Below, one piece after another: positions 20,102-30,344 of a DNA stretch of 64,000 nucleotides (within the stretch, counting starts at the first letter, position 1; the number at the start of each line of letters is the position of its first letter). Position numbers and translations under genes: made by a program. The DNA comes from Corynebacterium massiliense DSM 45435 (GTDB lineage: Bacteria > Actinomycetota > Actinomycetes > Mycobacteriales > Mycobacteriaceae), in contig NZ_CP063189.1 in assembly GCF_028609805.1 (NCBI RefSeq), positions 1,550,001 to 1,614,000 on the forward strand. The letters are read 5' to 3'. The notes under the pieces were generated by a model. The model did not search any database. It was not told where the DNA came from and saw only the letters and a program-made list of their open reading frames with translations.

Positions 20102-21835
20102 ATGTCTACGCAAAGTTTCCTTGAAGTAGAAGCGAAGTTCGCAGTTGCTGAATCGACCCTCACGCCGGAACTAACCCGACTGGAGGAAGTCGACAGCATC
20201 GGAGAGGTCAACAACCACTCGCTGTCTGCGATTTACTACGACACCGAGGACCTTCGCCTCACCCGCAATAAGATCACCTTGCGCCGCCGCACCGGTGGTA
20301 ACGACGACGGATGGCACTTGAAGGTTCCCGGTGACGGCGGCCGCAAGGAAATCCACGCCGAACTCGGCGAGCCGGTGGACGGAATGTACCGGGTCCCGGA
20401 TGAGTTGCTGGGCCACGTGCGCTCCATCATCCGCCACAACGACGTCGAGCCCATCGCGCAGGTGGACAACAAGCGCACCGAGTCCACGCTGATGCGCGGC
20501 GGCTCCCCGGTGGCGGAATTCTGTGACGACCACGTCACCGCTTGGTCCCTACTTCCGGGCGGGACCGAGACCTCGTGGCGTGAGTGGGAGGTTGAACTCG
20601 CCGGCGATATGCCGGGCACCGAAGAAGGCACCCTTTTAATCCGCCACGCCACGTCTTTGCTCATCGGCGCCGGCGCCCGTGTCGCGTCCTCGTCGTCGAA
20701 GCTGCAGAGCGCGCTGGGAAGTTCCATTAATAACGCTCCGCTGCCGCCTTCCATGGTGACCCCGGACGTGGACGAGGACTCCCCCGCCGCCGCGGTCGTC
20801 GCCGCGCTGCAGGCAAACCGCGACAAGCTGGTCGCCTACGACCCGAAGGTCCGCGCCGACGAGTGGGACTCCGTCCACCAGATGCGCGTGGCCACGCGTG
20901 AGCTGCGCAGCCACCTGCAGACTTTCCACGGCATCGTCACCGGCCCGGAGATCGAGCGCATCGAATCCGAGCTGAAGATGCTTGCAGGCATCCTGGGCAC
21001 CGCTCGCGATGCCGAAGTTGTCGAAGAGCGCTGGCAAAAGCTACTCGCGGACGAGGACTCCGACACTCTCGACGAGGCCACCCGCCAGCACCTGGCGCAC
21101 GACATGGGCGAGGCTTACCGCAAGGCGCATCGCCGCGTGGTGTCCGCGCTGGATTCGGACCGCTACCTGGAGCTTTTGGAATCCCTCGATCGCCTGCTGG
21201 CCGATCCGCCCGTAGCCAACGAAGACGACGAGCAGGACGAACAGGACGAGGAGCGGCCCCAGAACCAGGACTCTGCCGCGGATGGCACCGCCGCAGAGCC
21301 GGAGCAGTCTTCCTCCGACGAGGATCCCAAGGCCGAAGAGCCGAAGGGCGGCGAGAAGAAGTCCGTTGCCGCGAAGGACGAGCCGCAGGACATGGAAACC
21401 GTCATGGTCGCCCACCTGGAGAAGGCTTACAAGAAGCTGCGCAAGCGGCACGAGAAGGCCGTCAGCAACTGGGACAACGACGAGCTAAGCCTGCACGAGC
21501 GCGAGGACTACTTCCACGACATGCGCAAGGCGGCAAAGAAGTTGCGCTACGCCGCCGAAGCCGCCGGTTCCGCTACCTCGCTTAAGACGAAGCGCCTGTA
21601 CAAGGCGTGCAAGAAAATGCAGTCCGTGCTCGGTGACTTCCAGGATTCGGTGACCTCGCGCGACAAGCTACTCAAGGTGGCGGCGACGGCGCGTCGCCGC
21701 GGGGAGGATACCTTCGGATACGGTCTCCTCTACCAGCGCGAGCGGGCCATTGGGCTGGCCGCGCTGGACGATTACTCCGAGGCGGCCAAGGACATCAAGT
21801 CCGCGTTCAAGGCCCTAAAGAAGAAGATGAAGTAG
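20102..21835 (+). CDS. CYTH and CHAD domain protein
   Basis: 577 aa. The N-terminal CYTH domain (residues 1 to about 200) has the ExExK-type motif EVEAKF and acts on triphosphates in this family. The C-terminal CHAD domain (about 225-577) is a His/basic helical domain that binds polyphosphate. An acidic, disordered insert of about 70 residues (DDEQDEQDEERPQNQD...) interrupts the CHAD half. A role at polyphosphate granules is likely from the family, not shown here. Confidence 0.9.
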   Translation: MSTQSFLEVEAKFAVAESTLTPELTRLEEVDSIGEVNNHSLSAIYYDTEDLRLTRNKITLRRRTGGNDDGWHLKVPGDGGRKEIHAELGEPVDGMYRVPDELLGHVRSIIRHNDVEPIAQVDNKRTESTLMRGGSPVAEFCDDHVTAWSLLPGGTETSWREWEVELAGDMPGTEEGTLLIRHATSLLIGAGARVASSSSKLQSALGSSINNAPLPPSMVTPDVDEDSPAAAVVAALQANRDKLVAYDPKVRADEWDSVHQMRVATRELRSHLQTFHGIVTGPEIERIESELKMLAGILGTARDAEVVEERWQKLLADEDSDTLDEATRQHLAHDMGEAYRKAHRRVVSALDSDRYLELLESLDRLLADPPVANEDDEQDEQDEERPQNQDSAADGTAAEPEQSSSDEDPKAEEPKGGEKKSVAAKDEPQDMETVMVAHLEKAYKKLRKRHEKAVSNWDNDELSLHEREDYFHDMRKAAKKLRYAAEAAGSATSLKTKRLYKACKKMQSVLGDFQDSVTSRDKLLKVAATARRRGEDTFGYGLLYQRERAIGLAALDDYSEAAKDIKSAFKALKKKMK

Positions 21836-22048
21836 TTACTTCTCCCAGGAGGCCGGCTCGCCCCAGTCGTCGTCGGCCTCCTCGGCCTTATCTGCCTGTT
21901 CATTGCGCTGGTTCGCAATCCCCAGCGCGTTGCGTGCTTCTTCCTCGGTGTCGTACGGACCCATGCGGTCGTCCCAGCCCGATTCCTTGCCCTGGTTCAC
22001 CTCGCCGGTCGACGGGTTGTAGTACCACTTCTGATCTTCTGCGGCCAT
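21836..22048 (-). CDS. Small conserved actinobacterial protein (SPOR-like)
   Basis: 70 aa. The motif WYYNPSTGEVNQGKESGWDD followed by RMGPYDTEEEARNAL is typical of a small, widespread actinobacterial protein of unknown function. GGAGTA lies ahead of the ATG. Its stop codon directly abuts that of the CHAD gene on the other strand. Confidence 0.8.
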   Translation of the reverse strand: MAAEDQKWYYNPSTGEVNQGKESGWDDRMGPYDTEEEARNALGIANQRNEQADKAEEADDDWGEPASWEK

Positions 22049-22285
22049 GCTGGTTACTCCTTTTCTGTCGGGTACGTGCCCGCGGTATGACGGGCGGTGC
22101 TAGCGAGGGTACCCGCCGCAAGAGCCTTGTCGAGGGCGACAGCGGGTGCGCGTGCGGCATGGTTAGACTGTGTACGCTATTGTCCTTTGGCGTTTGTCCC
22201 GCAGTATGCACGTGGGCGGCGCGCTCGGTCTTTCAGGCGCCGTACGTGCACCGGTATCCAAAGAAAATAAGGAGTTCATCTCGCT

Positions 22286-23605
22286 ATGCCCTTGTGGCCC
22301 GAACCCAATCGCCCCGCCGTTGAACGCGCGGTGACCGCGCACCGCGAGGCGCACGGCGTCGATGCGACGCACGCTGGCAGCGCACCGGCGACCTGGGAGC
22401 TTGTCGGGGAGCATACCGACGTCTACGGCGGCGTCGTCATCACTGGGCTGGCGAGCTTGCGCGTGGGGGTAGCGGCGAGCCCGCGGCACGATGACGCGGT
22501 GACAGTCCGCGTGCTGCAAACCACCGTCACGCAAGACGTGGTGACCGCCGAGGACTCCACTACCTATTCCAAGCTGGCTGAGCAGTTCGCCGCCATGCCC
22601 GCGGAGGTGGATGAATCCGGCCTGCCCCACCGCCCCGCCGCGCCGACCGGCGGCCTCGCGGCCCGCCTCGGCGGCGTCGTCTGGATGATGATCAACCGCC
22701 AGGTGCTCTCTCGCGACACCCCGGGGTGGGACTTCACCATTGTCAGCGACATCCCGCCGCACGCCGGCTTGGGCGCGGGCGCGGCCTGTGACGCCGCGGT
22801 CGCCATCGCCATGCTCAGCGGACACAGCGACATCGACGAGGCCCCGCTGCGCACCCGCGTGACCGAAATCTGCACCCAGGCCGTCACGGCGTTCAGCGCC
22901 CTGCCGGTGGCCCATGCCCGCCACGCAGCCAGCGTCCGCGGGAGCGGGCAGACCGTGTCCGTCCTCAACTACGCCGACGGCTCGCTGACCCAGGCTCCGC
23001 ACCCGCTCAACCGGGAGCTATGCGGGTTCGTCATTGCCGTGCCGGGCACCGAGCCGCGCACCATCCCCGCGCGAACCGACTCGATGGAATCCGCCCTGCC
23101 GGAACTGCGCGCCCGCCGCTCTTTCCTGCAGGCAGCCTGCCGCGCCTTCGGCACCGAATCGCTGCGGGCGCTGCCCGACGCCGAGTCCCGCGTCATCGAC
23201 TGGCTAGACGCCGTCCATGCCGTCCACGGAGCCGAGAACCGCCCGACCCTCGCCGCGGCTCGGGCGTGGCTCGACTTCTACGCCGCGGAGACCAACCGCG
23301 CGCTGCAGGTGGCGAGCACGCTGCGCTCCCGTAGCGGCGCGGCCCTTTTCCCGCTGCTGAGTGACTCCCAGGCGGCGCTCCACCGCGACTTCCACTTGGA
23401 TGCCGCCGACCAACTCGTGGATCTAGCACGCATGCGCGGCGCCGCCGCAGCACGCGCTGCCTGCGGCGGCCTGGCCGCGGCCGCCATCGCTTTCGTACCC
23501 GGTGCCAAGGCGACGAACTTCGCCGCCGACCTGGCCGCGGACGGGCTCATCGTCACGCCGCTCAGCGCCGGTGATCCGGCGTGTGCCCACCAGCTCGGTG
23601 ACTAG
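22286..23605 (+). CDS. galK: Galactokinase-like GHMP kinase
   Basis: 439 aa. The N-terminal sugar-binding motif GEHTDVYGG matches galactokinase (GEHTDYNGG). The ATP-binding motif is divergent: PPHAGLGAGAACDAA where PxGxGLSSSAA is usual. The C-terminal GHMP motif is also weak (ACGGLAAAAIAF). No other Leloir genes are nearby. It could be a galactokinase or a related sugar kinase. ATG 22286 with AAGGAG upstream. Confidence 0.72.
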   Translation: MPLWPEPNRPAVERAVTAHREAHGVDATHAGSAPATWELVGEHTDVYGGVVITGLASLRVGVAASPRHDDAVTVRVLQTTVTQDVVTAEDSTTYSKLAEQFAAMPAEVDESGLPHRPAAPTGGLAARLGGVVWMMINRQVLSRDTPGWDFTIVSDIPPHAGLGAGAACDAAVAIAMLSGHSDIDEAPLRTRVTEICTQAVTAFSALPVAHARHAASVRGSGQTVSVLNYADGSLTQAPHPLNRELCGFVIAVPGTEPRTIPARTDSMESALPELRARRSFLQAACRAFGTESLRALPDAESRVIDWLDAVHAVHGAENRPTLAAARAWLDFYAAETNRALQVASTLRSRSGAALFPLLSDSQAALHRDFHLDAADQLVDLARMRGAAAARAACGGLAAAAIAFVPGAKATNFAADLAADGLIVTPLSAGDPACAHQLGD

Positions 23606-25014
23606 TCGGCTGGCCAGGCGAAGGTCACCTCGCGCTTGTCTGGGTTTGCCGTCACCAGCGTGACCGTCGTCTTGCTCCCCTGCTCCGGATTGCCGATGCA
23701 CTGCGCCAGAAGCGGCGGCTCCGCCACGAAGATGCGCGCGCTCGCCGGGTGATCGTCGGTCTTCTCCCTGACGGTGAGCACCACCGCCTCAAAGCTCTGA
23801 CCCTCCCAGGGCTTGAGCACGGTCGCCTCCGTGAGGTGCAGGCAGGCGTTATCCACCTGGGAGGCAAGCTGCGAGCTTGAGCGCATGGTCTTTATCACGG
23901 CATCGGCACGCTCGCTTACCCATTCCGGGATGTCCTCGCCCGCCTGCAACGCAAGGCAGACTTCGGTGGCGAAGCGGTCCACCAACCGCCGCAGCGGCGC
24001 CGTGACGTGCGAGTAGTACCCGCCGATGCCGGCGTGCACCTCGGCGTCGCCGTCCTCTAACCACACGTAATCCGCGCCGCGCAACAGGTGCTGCGCCTCC
24101 CGCATCACCGCCATTCCGCGCGGCGACGCGGCATCGACGTCCAGCAAAAACTCCGGGATGGACTTCTCCCCCAGGTCAAACCCGAGGGCTGTGGCCTCGC
24201 GGCGAAACTCTGCTTCCGCCTCCGCGGTAGCCCCGGGGAGGGTGCGAAGGAACCCGACGCCGTGGTCCTCCATGAGCTGGCCCGCGCACATTCCGGTGAG
24301 AAGCGAAATCTCGGAATTAAAGTCGTGGACCTCGAATCGTGGCTCGATGACGAGCTCGAAGGTGCCATCGTCAAGCTCCGCGACGCGCTGGGAGGGAAGA
24401 CGCAGATTGATGGCCTCCCGGCGCAGAGCCGACGCCTGCCGGAGTTTGCCTACCTGCGGCAGCAGCGCAATCGATGAATGCAGCTGACCGCGCGTGAGAT
24501 CGTCGTGCACCTCTTCGTAATCGAAACGCTTGCGCGAGCGCACCAGCGCGCGCTCGACATTGAAATCCTCGACCTCGCCGGCGGCATCCAGGTCGATGGT
24601 CCACAGCACCGCGAGCCGATCCACCTCCGGCAGAAGGGAAGCGCGATCCTCCGACAGCGACTTCGGGTGCAGGCGGGCCGGCTCGTCCGGGAGGTAGATG
24701 GTCTGCCCGCGCCGTAGGGATTCCTCCTCCAGCGCCGAGCCGGGCTCGATGAAGGCGGCAACGTCCGCGATGGCGTAGTAGACGCGGAAACCAGAACCAT
24801 CCATCCCGCCTTCGATGCACACCGCCTGATCCAAATCCATCGAACCGGCCGGGTCGATGGTGACAAACGGGATCTCGCGGGCGTCGCGGCGTGCCTCAGC
24901 GAAACGGTCGGTTGCTTCTTTCGCTTCTGCGTCCACGTCGGCGGGAAATTCCGTGTCCACGTCGTGTTCGTCGGCGATGCTGCGGAAATCGAGCTCAGCG
25001 GCGTATAGCTTCAT
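23602..25014 (-). CDS. RNase II/RNB-family exoribonuclease
   Basis: 470 aa from ATG 25014. The RNB catalytic Asp cluster is clear in VTIDPAGSMDLDQAV (metal-binding aspartates), and the closing RNB block GGYYSHVTAPLRRLVDRFA is present. It is shorter than RNase R and lacks obvious N-terminal cold-shock domains. Its stop overlaps the galK stop by 4 bp. rnpB follows upstream. Confidence 0.9.
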   Translation of the reverse strand: MKLYAAELDFRSIADEHDVDTEFPADVDAEAKEATDRFAEARRDAREIPFVTIDPAGSMDLDQAVCIEGGMDGSGFRVYYAIADVAAFIEPGSALEEESLRRGQTIYLPDEPARLHPKSLSEDRASLLPEVDRLAVLWTIDLDAAGEVEDFNVERALVRSRKRFDYEEVHDDLTRGQLHSSIALLPQVGKLRQASALRREAINLRLPSQRVAELDDGTFELVIEPRFEVHDFNSEISLLTGMCAGQLMEDHGVGFLRTLPGATAEAEAEFRREATALGFDLGEKSIPEFLLDVDAASPRGMAVMREAQHLLRGADYVWLEDGDAEVHAGIGGYYSHVTAPLRRLVDRFATEVCLALQAGEDIPEWVSERADAVIKTMRSSSQLASQVDNACLHLTEATVLKPWEGQSFEAVVLTVREKTDDHPASARIFVAEPPLLAQCIGNPEQGSKTTVTLVTANPDKREVTFAWPAD

Positions 25015-25087
25015 GTCGCGCCATTGTTCCACACACCTCGCAGTACGCGTCTGCGGCCCAAAGTGCCGGGGAAGAAAAGTAGGGCGA

Positions 25088-25527
<440 letters not shown>

Positions 25528-25532
25528 TCATC

Positions 25533-26756
25533 TTAGTCGATTGCCGCGAGGTGACCAATATCGTTCACCCCGCGCACGAGCGCGCCGCCCGCGCTGTAGA
25601 ACTCCACCTCGGACAGCGAAGCGAGATCCAAAAACAGCCGGCGGAACATCACTGGGCCGGCATCGAGCCCCTGCCGCAGGAACGACTTAATCGGGTTGAC
25701 GTGGGAGACCACCAGCACGGTTTTGCCGCGGTAGTCCTCTTCTAGCTGGCGGCGCACCTTGCGCACGCGGCGGTGGAGTTGCTGCAGCGACTCCCCACCC
25801 GGGCACGCCACCGACGCGTCCGTGAGCCATTGCGCGTGCGCCTCCGGGTCGCGGCGGGCCACCTCGTCGAAGGTCAGCCCCTCCCAATCGCCAAAATCTA
25901 GCTCGGCAAGATTCGGCACGTCCACGACGTCGCGGCCGAGCAATTCCGCGGCCGCCGAGGCAGTTTCCGTGGCCCGGATAAGCGGCGAGGAGACCACCGC
26001 GTCAATGCGGCACTCCTCACCGGTCCCCCACCGCGCGGCCAGGGCCTGCGCCGCGGCCAGCGCCTGCTGTTCGCCCACCGCTGTAAGCCGCGGGTCGGAA
26101 ACACCGGAGTACTGCTTGTGCACCGACATTTCGGTCTGCCCGTGGCGCAGCAGGATGAACCGGGTCACCTCCCCGCGGTCGCGGTGCCAATCGGCCGGCG
26201 AGGTCAGCGCCGCGCCCGCTGCAACGTCGCGGTCCGAGTCGGTGCCTGCGGATGCCTCGCTTGTCGATGCCCCGCTTTCCCGCTGCGCCTTATCCTTGTG
26301 CGCGGCCGCATCGCCCTTTTCTCCCCCGACGATGCCCGGCGCGTGGCCTGTGGCCGCGGCGTCCATCGCATCGTTGGACAGCTTATCCGCGACCTTATTT
26401 TTGGCACGCGGCACCCACTCCAGCTGGAAGGACTCGAGGGAATCGATGAGCTTGCGGGCTTTCAGAGCGAGTTCCCGCATGTCGGGGTGCTTGATCTTCC
26501 ACCGGCCGTTCATCTGCTCGACAACGAGCTTGGAGTCCATGTAAAACTCGACGTCTTGAGCGCCCATGTCCACGGCGGCCTCGAGGCCGCGGAGCAGCCC
26601 GTGGTACTCCGCGACGTTATTAGTCGAGCGTGTGCCCACCACGTAGACGATTTCGCGCAGGCGCTTTTTCCCGCTGGCGTCGAAGACCACGGTGCCTGAC
26701 CCGGCGATGCCTGGGTTGCCGCGCGAACCGCCGTCGGCGAAGATGACGAGCTTCAT
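25533..26756 (-). CDS. Bifunctional RNase H and acid phosphatase
   Basis: 407 aa, a fusion like mycobacterial Rv2228c. Residues 1 to about 135 are RNase HI (FADGGSRGNPG with acidic residues). A roughly 60-residue linker follows, then a histidine phosphatase domain (LRHGQTEMS with the catalytic His) related to CobC alpha-ribazole phosphatase. It heads the cluster with the zinc-ribbon and Nif3 genes, an order conserved in Mycobacterium. Confidence 0.93.
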   Translation of the reverse strand: MKLVIFADGGSRGNPGIAGSGTVVFDASGKKRLREIVYVVGTRSTNNVAEYHGLLRGLEAAVDMGAQDVEFYMDSKLVVEQMNGRWKIKHPDMRELALKARKLIDSLESFQLEWVPRAKNKVADKLSNDAMDAAATGHAPGIVGGEKGDAAAHKDKAQRESGASTSEASAGTDSDRDVAAGAALTSPADWHRDRGEVTRFILLRHGQTEMSVHKQYSGVSDPRLTAVGEQQALAAAQALAARWGTGEECRIDAVVSSPLIRATETASAAAELLGRDVVDVPNLAELDFGDWEGLTFDEVARRDPEAHAQWLTDASVACPGGESLQQLHRRVRKVRRQLEEDYRGKTVLVVSHVNPIKSFLRQGLDAGPVMFRRLFLDLASLSEVEFYSAGGALVRGVNDIGHLAAID

Positions 26757-26796
26757 GGGCTATGCAGCGCTCCTTTGACTGTGTGTGAGAAGGCGT

Positions 26797-27525
26797 TTAG
26801 GACGCCGGGCGGACGAGGTAGGAGCCGCAGTCGGGGCACTGCGGCAGCTCATTGGCGGCAGCGTTGCGCACGGCCGAGCGATCGGCGGGCGGCAGGACGA
26901 TGAAGCAGCCGCCGCAGGTCTTGGCCGCCTTAAACTCCGCGACGCCGACGCCGTTTTCGGTGCGCTGGGTCTCGTACTCCGCCAGTACATCGTCCGGCAG
27001 CGCAGCGCGCAGCTCGGAGATTCGCACCGCCGGGTCCGGCTTGTTCGACTCGGCTTCCGCGGCGGCATCCGCGGCCCGGCGCGCGGCGTCCAACTTACGT
27101 TCGGATTCGTCCAGCTTCGCGCCGTGCACGTCGACGTTGTTGCGCAGCGCGTGGATTTCGTTGTGCGCTTCTTTAAGCTCGCTGAGCAGATCGGCGATGC
27201 GCGACTTGGCGGCGTAGCGGTCGTGCTCCAAGTCGCGGCGGCGCTCCGGATCCGTTTCGGCAGACAGTTGGCGCTTGTCGTCGCGCTCGCGGCGGCGCAG
27301 CTTGCGCTCGTCTGCCTGAATACGCAGGATCTCGCGCTCCATGTCATCGACAGCCATCTGCGCCGAGGCTGCCGCCGACTGCAGGCGAGAGTGCCGAGCT
27401 TGCGCCTTGTCCAATTCGTCCTGCTCCGGGGTGGGGGCCGGCTCCACCGATCCCGAATGGTCGGCTGCTCGCTCGAGGTTGGCCAGTTCGAGTAGCTGCG
27501 GTTGCAGCGAAACGTCCAGCTTCAC
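26797..27525 (-). CDS. Coiled-coil zinc-ribbon protein (C4 type)
   Basis: 242 aa, similar in layout to Rv2229c. A long coiled coil (about residues 10-170) is followed by a C4 zinc ribbon with Cys pairs in CGGC and CPDCG near the C-terminus. Probably a nucleic-acid or protein adaptor; function unknown. It lies between the Nif3 and RNase H genes in one operon. Confidence 0.87.
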   Translation of the reverse strand: MKLDVSLQPQLLELANLERAADHSGSVEPAPTPEQDELDKAQARHSRLQSAAASAQMAVDDMEREILRIQADERKLRRRERDDKRQLSAETDPERRRDLEHDRYAAKSRIADLLSELKEAHNEIHALRNNVDVHGAKLDESERKLDAARRAADAAAEAESNKPDPAVRISELRAALPDDVLAEYETQRTENGVGVAEFKAAKTCGGCFIVLPPADRSAVRNAAANELPQCPDCGSYLVRPAS

Positions 27526-27540
27526 GTCGTCCTCCTGTAG

Positions 27541-28743
27541 TTAGTTGTCGGTCGCGGGGTGCGCGGACACAGTCCACGGGTCGGTCCGCACGGAAATGAC
27601 GTCGCACTCCACATCATGGTGTGCGCGAATGACCTCGGCTGCCTGCGCGGTCCACGGGAACTCGCTAGCCCAGTGCGCGGTGTCGATGACCGCGGGGCCG
27701 CCTGCCCGCAGGTGCTCGTCGACGGGGTGGTGGCGCATATCCGACGTCACGTAGACATCCACGCCAAGCTTAGTGGACGCGTCCAAAAAGCTGTCACCTG
27801 CACCGGAGGACACCGCGACCCGCGAGACCATCTGGTCGGGATCTCCGGCTGCGCGCACTCCCCAGGCGGTTTCCGGCAGCGCATTAGCTACCTGCTGGGT
27901 AAACTGCCGCAAACTCATCGGCTCCGGCAGCTCGCTGACGCGCCCCAGCCCTTCCGCCTTGTCCAGATCCCCATCTGGCTGCATCGCGGTGACGTCGAAG
28001 GCGGGTTCCTCGTACGGGTGAGCCGCGCGCAGCGCGTCGACGATGGCCGCGCGCCGCGCGGCGGGGGCCACGAACTCCACGCGCGCCTCCTCCCCGCGGT
28101 GCAGCACCCCAATTTCGCCCTCGGCGGGCTCGGCGCCTGCAACCGGTTCGAATTGGCCGGCGACCGTGGTCTCATACGCGCACCGGCGGTAGTTTCCAAT
28201 TTCCCCGGCGCCGGCCGCGAAGACGGCATCCTTGACGGCCTCGGCCGCGTCCACTGGTACATTCACGCCCCACTTATCGCGCGCCGGAGGCGTCTCGGGG
28301 ACGATCGGCCTCCCCGGGGTGATGCCGACGAGCTCGGCGAGTTTGTCGTTGACCCCGGGCCGGGCCTTGTCCGCATTGGTGTGGGCAGCGAAAAGGGCTA
28401 CTCCCCCGGTGATCAGGGTGTGGAGCACCCGCCCCTTAGGAGTGTCGGCCGCGACCGATTCCACCCCGCGCAGCAACAGCGGGTGGTGAACGATGAGCAT
28501 GTCCGCGCCGATGTCTACCGCGCGGCGAGCTACTTCATCGGTGCAATCCAGGGCGAAGGCCACCTTTCGCACCGGGGCATGCGGGTCCCCGCAGATAAGA
28601 CCGACGGCGTCCCACTTTTCCGCCAAGCGCGGCGGATAGGCCGCGTCCATGGTCTGGCGGATGGATTCCACCGTCACGCTCGTGCCGGTGGCGGCGTCGG
28701 CCCCCGTGCCGGCGTTGGTGTCGGGGCCGGGGTGAGTGCTCAT
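27541..28743 (-). CDS. Nif3-like dinuclear metal-centre protein
   Basis: 400 aa of the Nif3/YbgI family. Metal-binding His residues are in MLIVHHPLLLRG and, near the end, VIDTAHWASEFPW. An inserted PII-like middle domain explains the length compared with the 250-aa short form. It is 15 bp upstream of the zinc-ribbon gene. Function is uncertain, though some members have GTP cyclohydrolase-like activity. Confidence 0.9.
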   Translation of the reverse strand: MSTHPGPDTNAGTGADAATGTSVTVESIRQTMDAAYPPRLAEKWDAVGLICGDPHAPVRKVAFALDCTDEVARRAVDIGADMLIVHHPLLLRGVESVAADTPKGRVLHTLITGGVALFAAHTNADKARPGVNDKLAELVGITPGRPIVPETPPARDKWGVNVPVDAAEAVKDAVFAAGAGEIGNYRRCAYETTVAGQFEPVAGAEPAEGEIGVLHRGEEARVEFVAPAARRAAIVDALRAAHPYEEPAFDVTAMQPDGDLDKAEGLGRVSELPEPMSLRQFTQQVANALPETAWGVRAAGDPDQMVSRVAVSSGAGDSFLDASTKLGVDVYVTSDMRHHPVDEHLRAGGPAVIDTAHWASEFPWTAQAAEVIRAHHDVECDVISVRTDPWTVSAHPATDN

Positions 28744-28845
28744 CGCGTCGTCCTCCCTCGTTCGCTGCGGCTTGGGCTGGAGCCCACGTGCTGCTATATC
28801 CTAGCGGTGCCTCTATCCACCCCGTTGAAAGGTAGATTCCGGACC

Positions 28846-29337
28846 ATGGCACTTGCTCATTCGAACGATTCCCTGAACATCGTGGTGGTATGCACCGGCA
28901 ACATCTGCCGTTCCCCGATGGGGGAAATCATCCTGCGGGACCGCCTCGAAGAGGAGGGGCTGGACGATGTGACCACGGTGTCGTCGTGCGGTCTGGGCGG
29001 CTGGCACGTCGGCGAAGGGGCCGACGAGCGCGCCGTCGCGGAGCTGCAGCGCTCCGGCCACGACGGCCGCAAGCACCGTGCCCGCCAGCTCAACAGCGCT
29101 GACCTCCAAGCCGACCTGCTCGTGGCGATGGATGCTGGTCACCGGGACGCGCTCATCGACAAGGGCGCCGACCCGGAGCGGGTCCGCCTGTTCCGCAGTT
29201 TCGATACCTCGGCCCCGCGCGGCGCGGAGGTTGACGACCCGTACTACGGCACCGCCGATGACTTCGCGCAAGCGCGCGCGGATATTGAGGCCGCGCTCGA
29301 CGGCTTGGTTCAGTGGGTGCGCGAGGAACTAAAATAA
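28846..29337 (+). CDS. Low-molecular-weight protein tyrosine phosphatase
   Basis: 163 aa. The P-loop CTGNICRS (Cys16, Arg22) and the general-acid motif DDPYYG are intact. It resembles mycobacterial PtpA, which occupies the same neighbourhood. ATG 28846 follows GAAAGG. The SURF1 gene follows after 6 bp. Confidence 0.93.
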   Translation: MALAHSNDSLNIVVVCTGNICRSPMGEIILRDRLEEEGLDDVTTVSSCGLGGWHVGEGADERAVAELQRSGHDGRKHRARQLNSADLQADLLVAMDAGHRDALIDKGADPERVRLFRSFDTSAPRGAEVDDPYYGTADDFAQARADIEAALDGLVQWVREELK

Positions 29338-29343
29338 CTCTCC

Positions 29344-30324
29344 GTGACTGCTGCGACCGACAAGCGCCAGAGCTGGTGGCGGGAATTTCTACGCCCTAAC
29401 TGGGTACTTCTCGCCCTGTTCGTAGTCGTTTTTTCCTACTTCGCCTTTACCGTCTTGGCCCCGTGGCAGCTGGGCAAAGACGACCAGATTGTCGCGCGGA
29501 ACCAGCAGATCGAAGCCGCTTACGATGCCGATCCGGTGCCTATTTACAGCGCGGTCGACGATCGCGGCGCGGCGAAAGACGGTAAGGAATGGACCCGCGT
29601 CACGCTGACCGGGCACTACCTGGCGGACAAGGAGGTGTTGCTGCGCCTGCGTCCCGTCGATTCGGGCCCGGCGTACCAGTCGCTCGTGCCCTTCCAGACC
29701 GACGATGGGTCGACCTTCCTGGTAAACCGCGGGTGGCTGCCCGCTGGGGAGGCCAATGCCGTGCCGGACATTCCCCGCGCCCCGCAGGAAACTACGACCA
29801 TCGAGGGCCTCGTGCGCAAGGGCGAGCCGAAACACGAGTCCGCGCCCATTGATCGCGAGGGCTACACGCAGGTCTACTCCATGAACCCCGAACAGGTTTC
29901 GGAGCTGACCGATACCAAACTGGGCGCCGATTACATCCAGCTTTCGGCCGACAAACCGGGCGTTCTCCACCCGATTCCCATCCCCCAGCTCGACCGGGGC
30001 AACCACCTGTCCTACGGCTACCAGTGGATCGCTTTCGGGATCATGGCGCCGCTGGGTTTCGGCTACCTCGCCTGGTCTGAGGTGCGCCAACGCCGCTCTT
30101 CCACCGCCACCCGCAGCGCTACCGCGCGTGACTATGCCGTGTCTGCCGATACCGCGTCTGGCGATGCCGCGTCTAGCGATGCCGCGTCTCACGCCCCCGA
30201 AACCACGCCGGGCGCTCCCCAGCGCGCCGCGGCGTCCCCCGCACGACGCAGGCACGCCCGCTACGGCGGCGCGAAGCCGGACCACTATGCCAAGCTTCGC
30301 GCGCAGCGCAACGAGCGTTTCTAG
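29344..30324 (+). CDS. SURF1 family cytochrome oxidase assembly protein
   Basis: 326 aa. Two transmembrane helices, at about residues 17-35 and 225-242, flank a large extracytoplasmic domain, the SURF1 layout; it probably helps assemble cytochrome aa3 oxidase. GTG start at 29344. The C-terminal 80 residues are extra and include a 12-bp tandem repeat (30147-30190) encoding Ser-Asp-Ala-Ala-like units. Confidence 0.88.
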   Translation: MTAATDKRQSWWREFLRPNWVLLALFVVVFSYFAFTVLAPWQLGKDDQIVARNQQIEAAYDADPVPIYSAVDDRGAAKDGKEWTRVTLTGHYLADKEVLLRLRPVDSGPAYQSLVPFQTDDGSTFLVNRGWLPAGEANAVPDIPRAPQETTTIEGLVRKGEPKHESAPIDREGYTQVYSMNPEQVSELTDTKLGADYIQLSADKPGVLHPIPIPQLDRGNHLSYGYQWIAFGIMAPLGFGYLAWSEVRQRRSSTATRSATARDYAVSADTASGDAASSDAASHAPETTPGAPQRAAASPARRRHARYGGAKPDHYAKLRAQRNERF

Positions 30325-30344
30325 TATTTCGTGCCGAGCCGCGC

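Noticed and set aside
27559..28845. Long plus-strand open frame continuous with the LMW phosphatase
   Set aside because: It runs opposite the Nif3 gene; the real phosphatase start is ATG 28846 with a ribosome site, and the upstream part has no family features.
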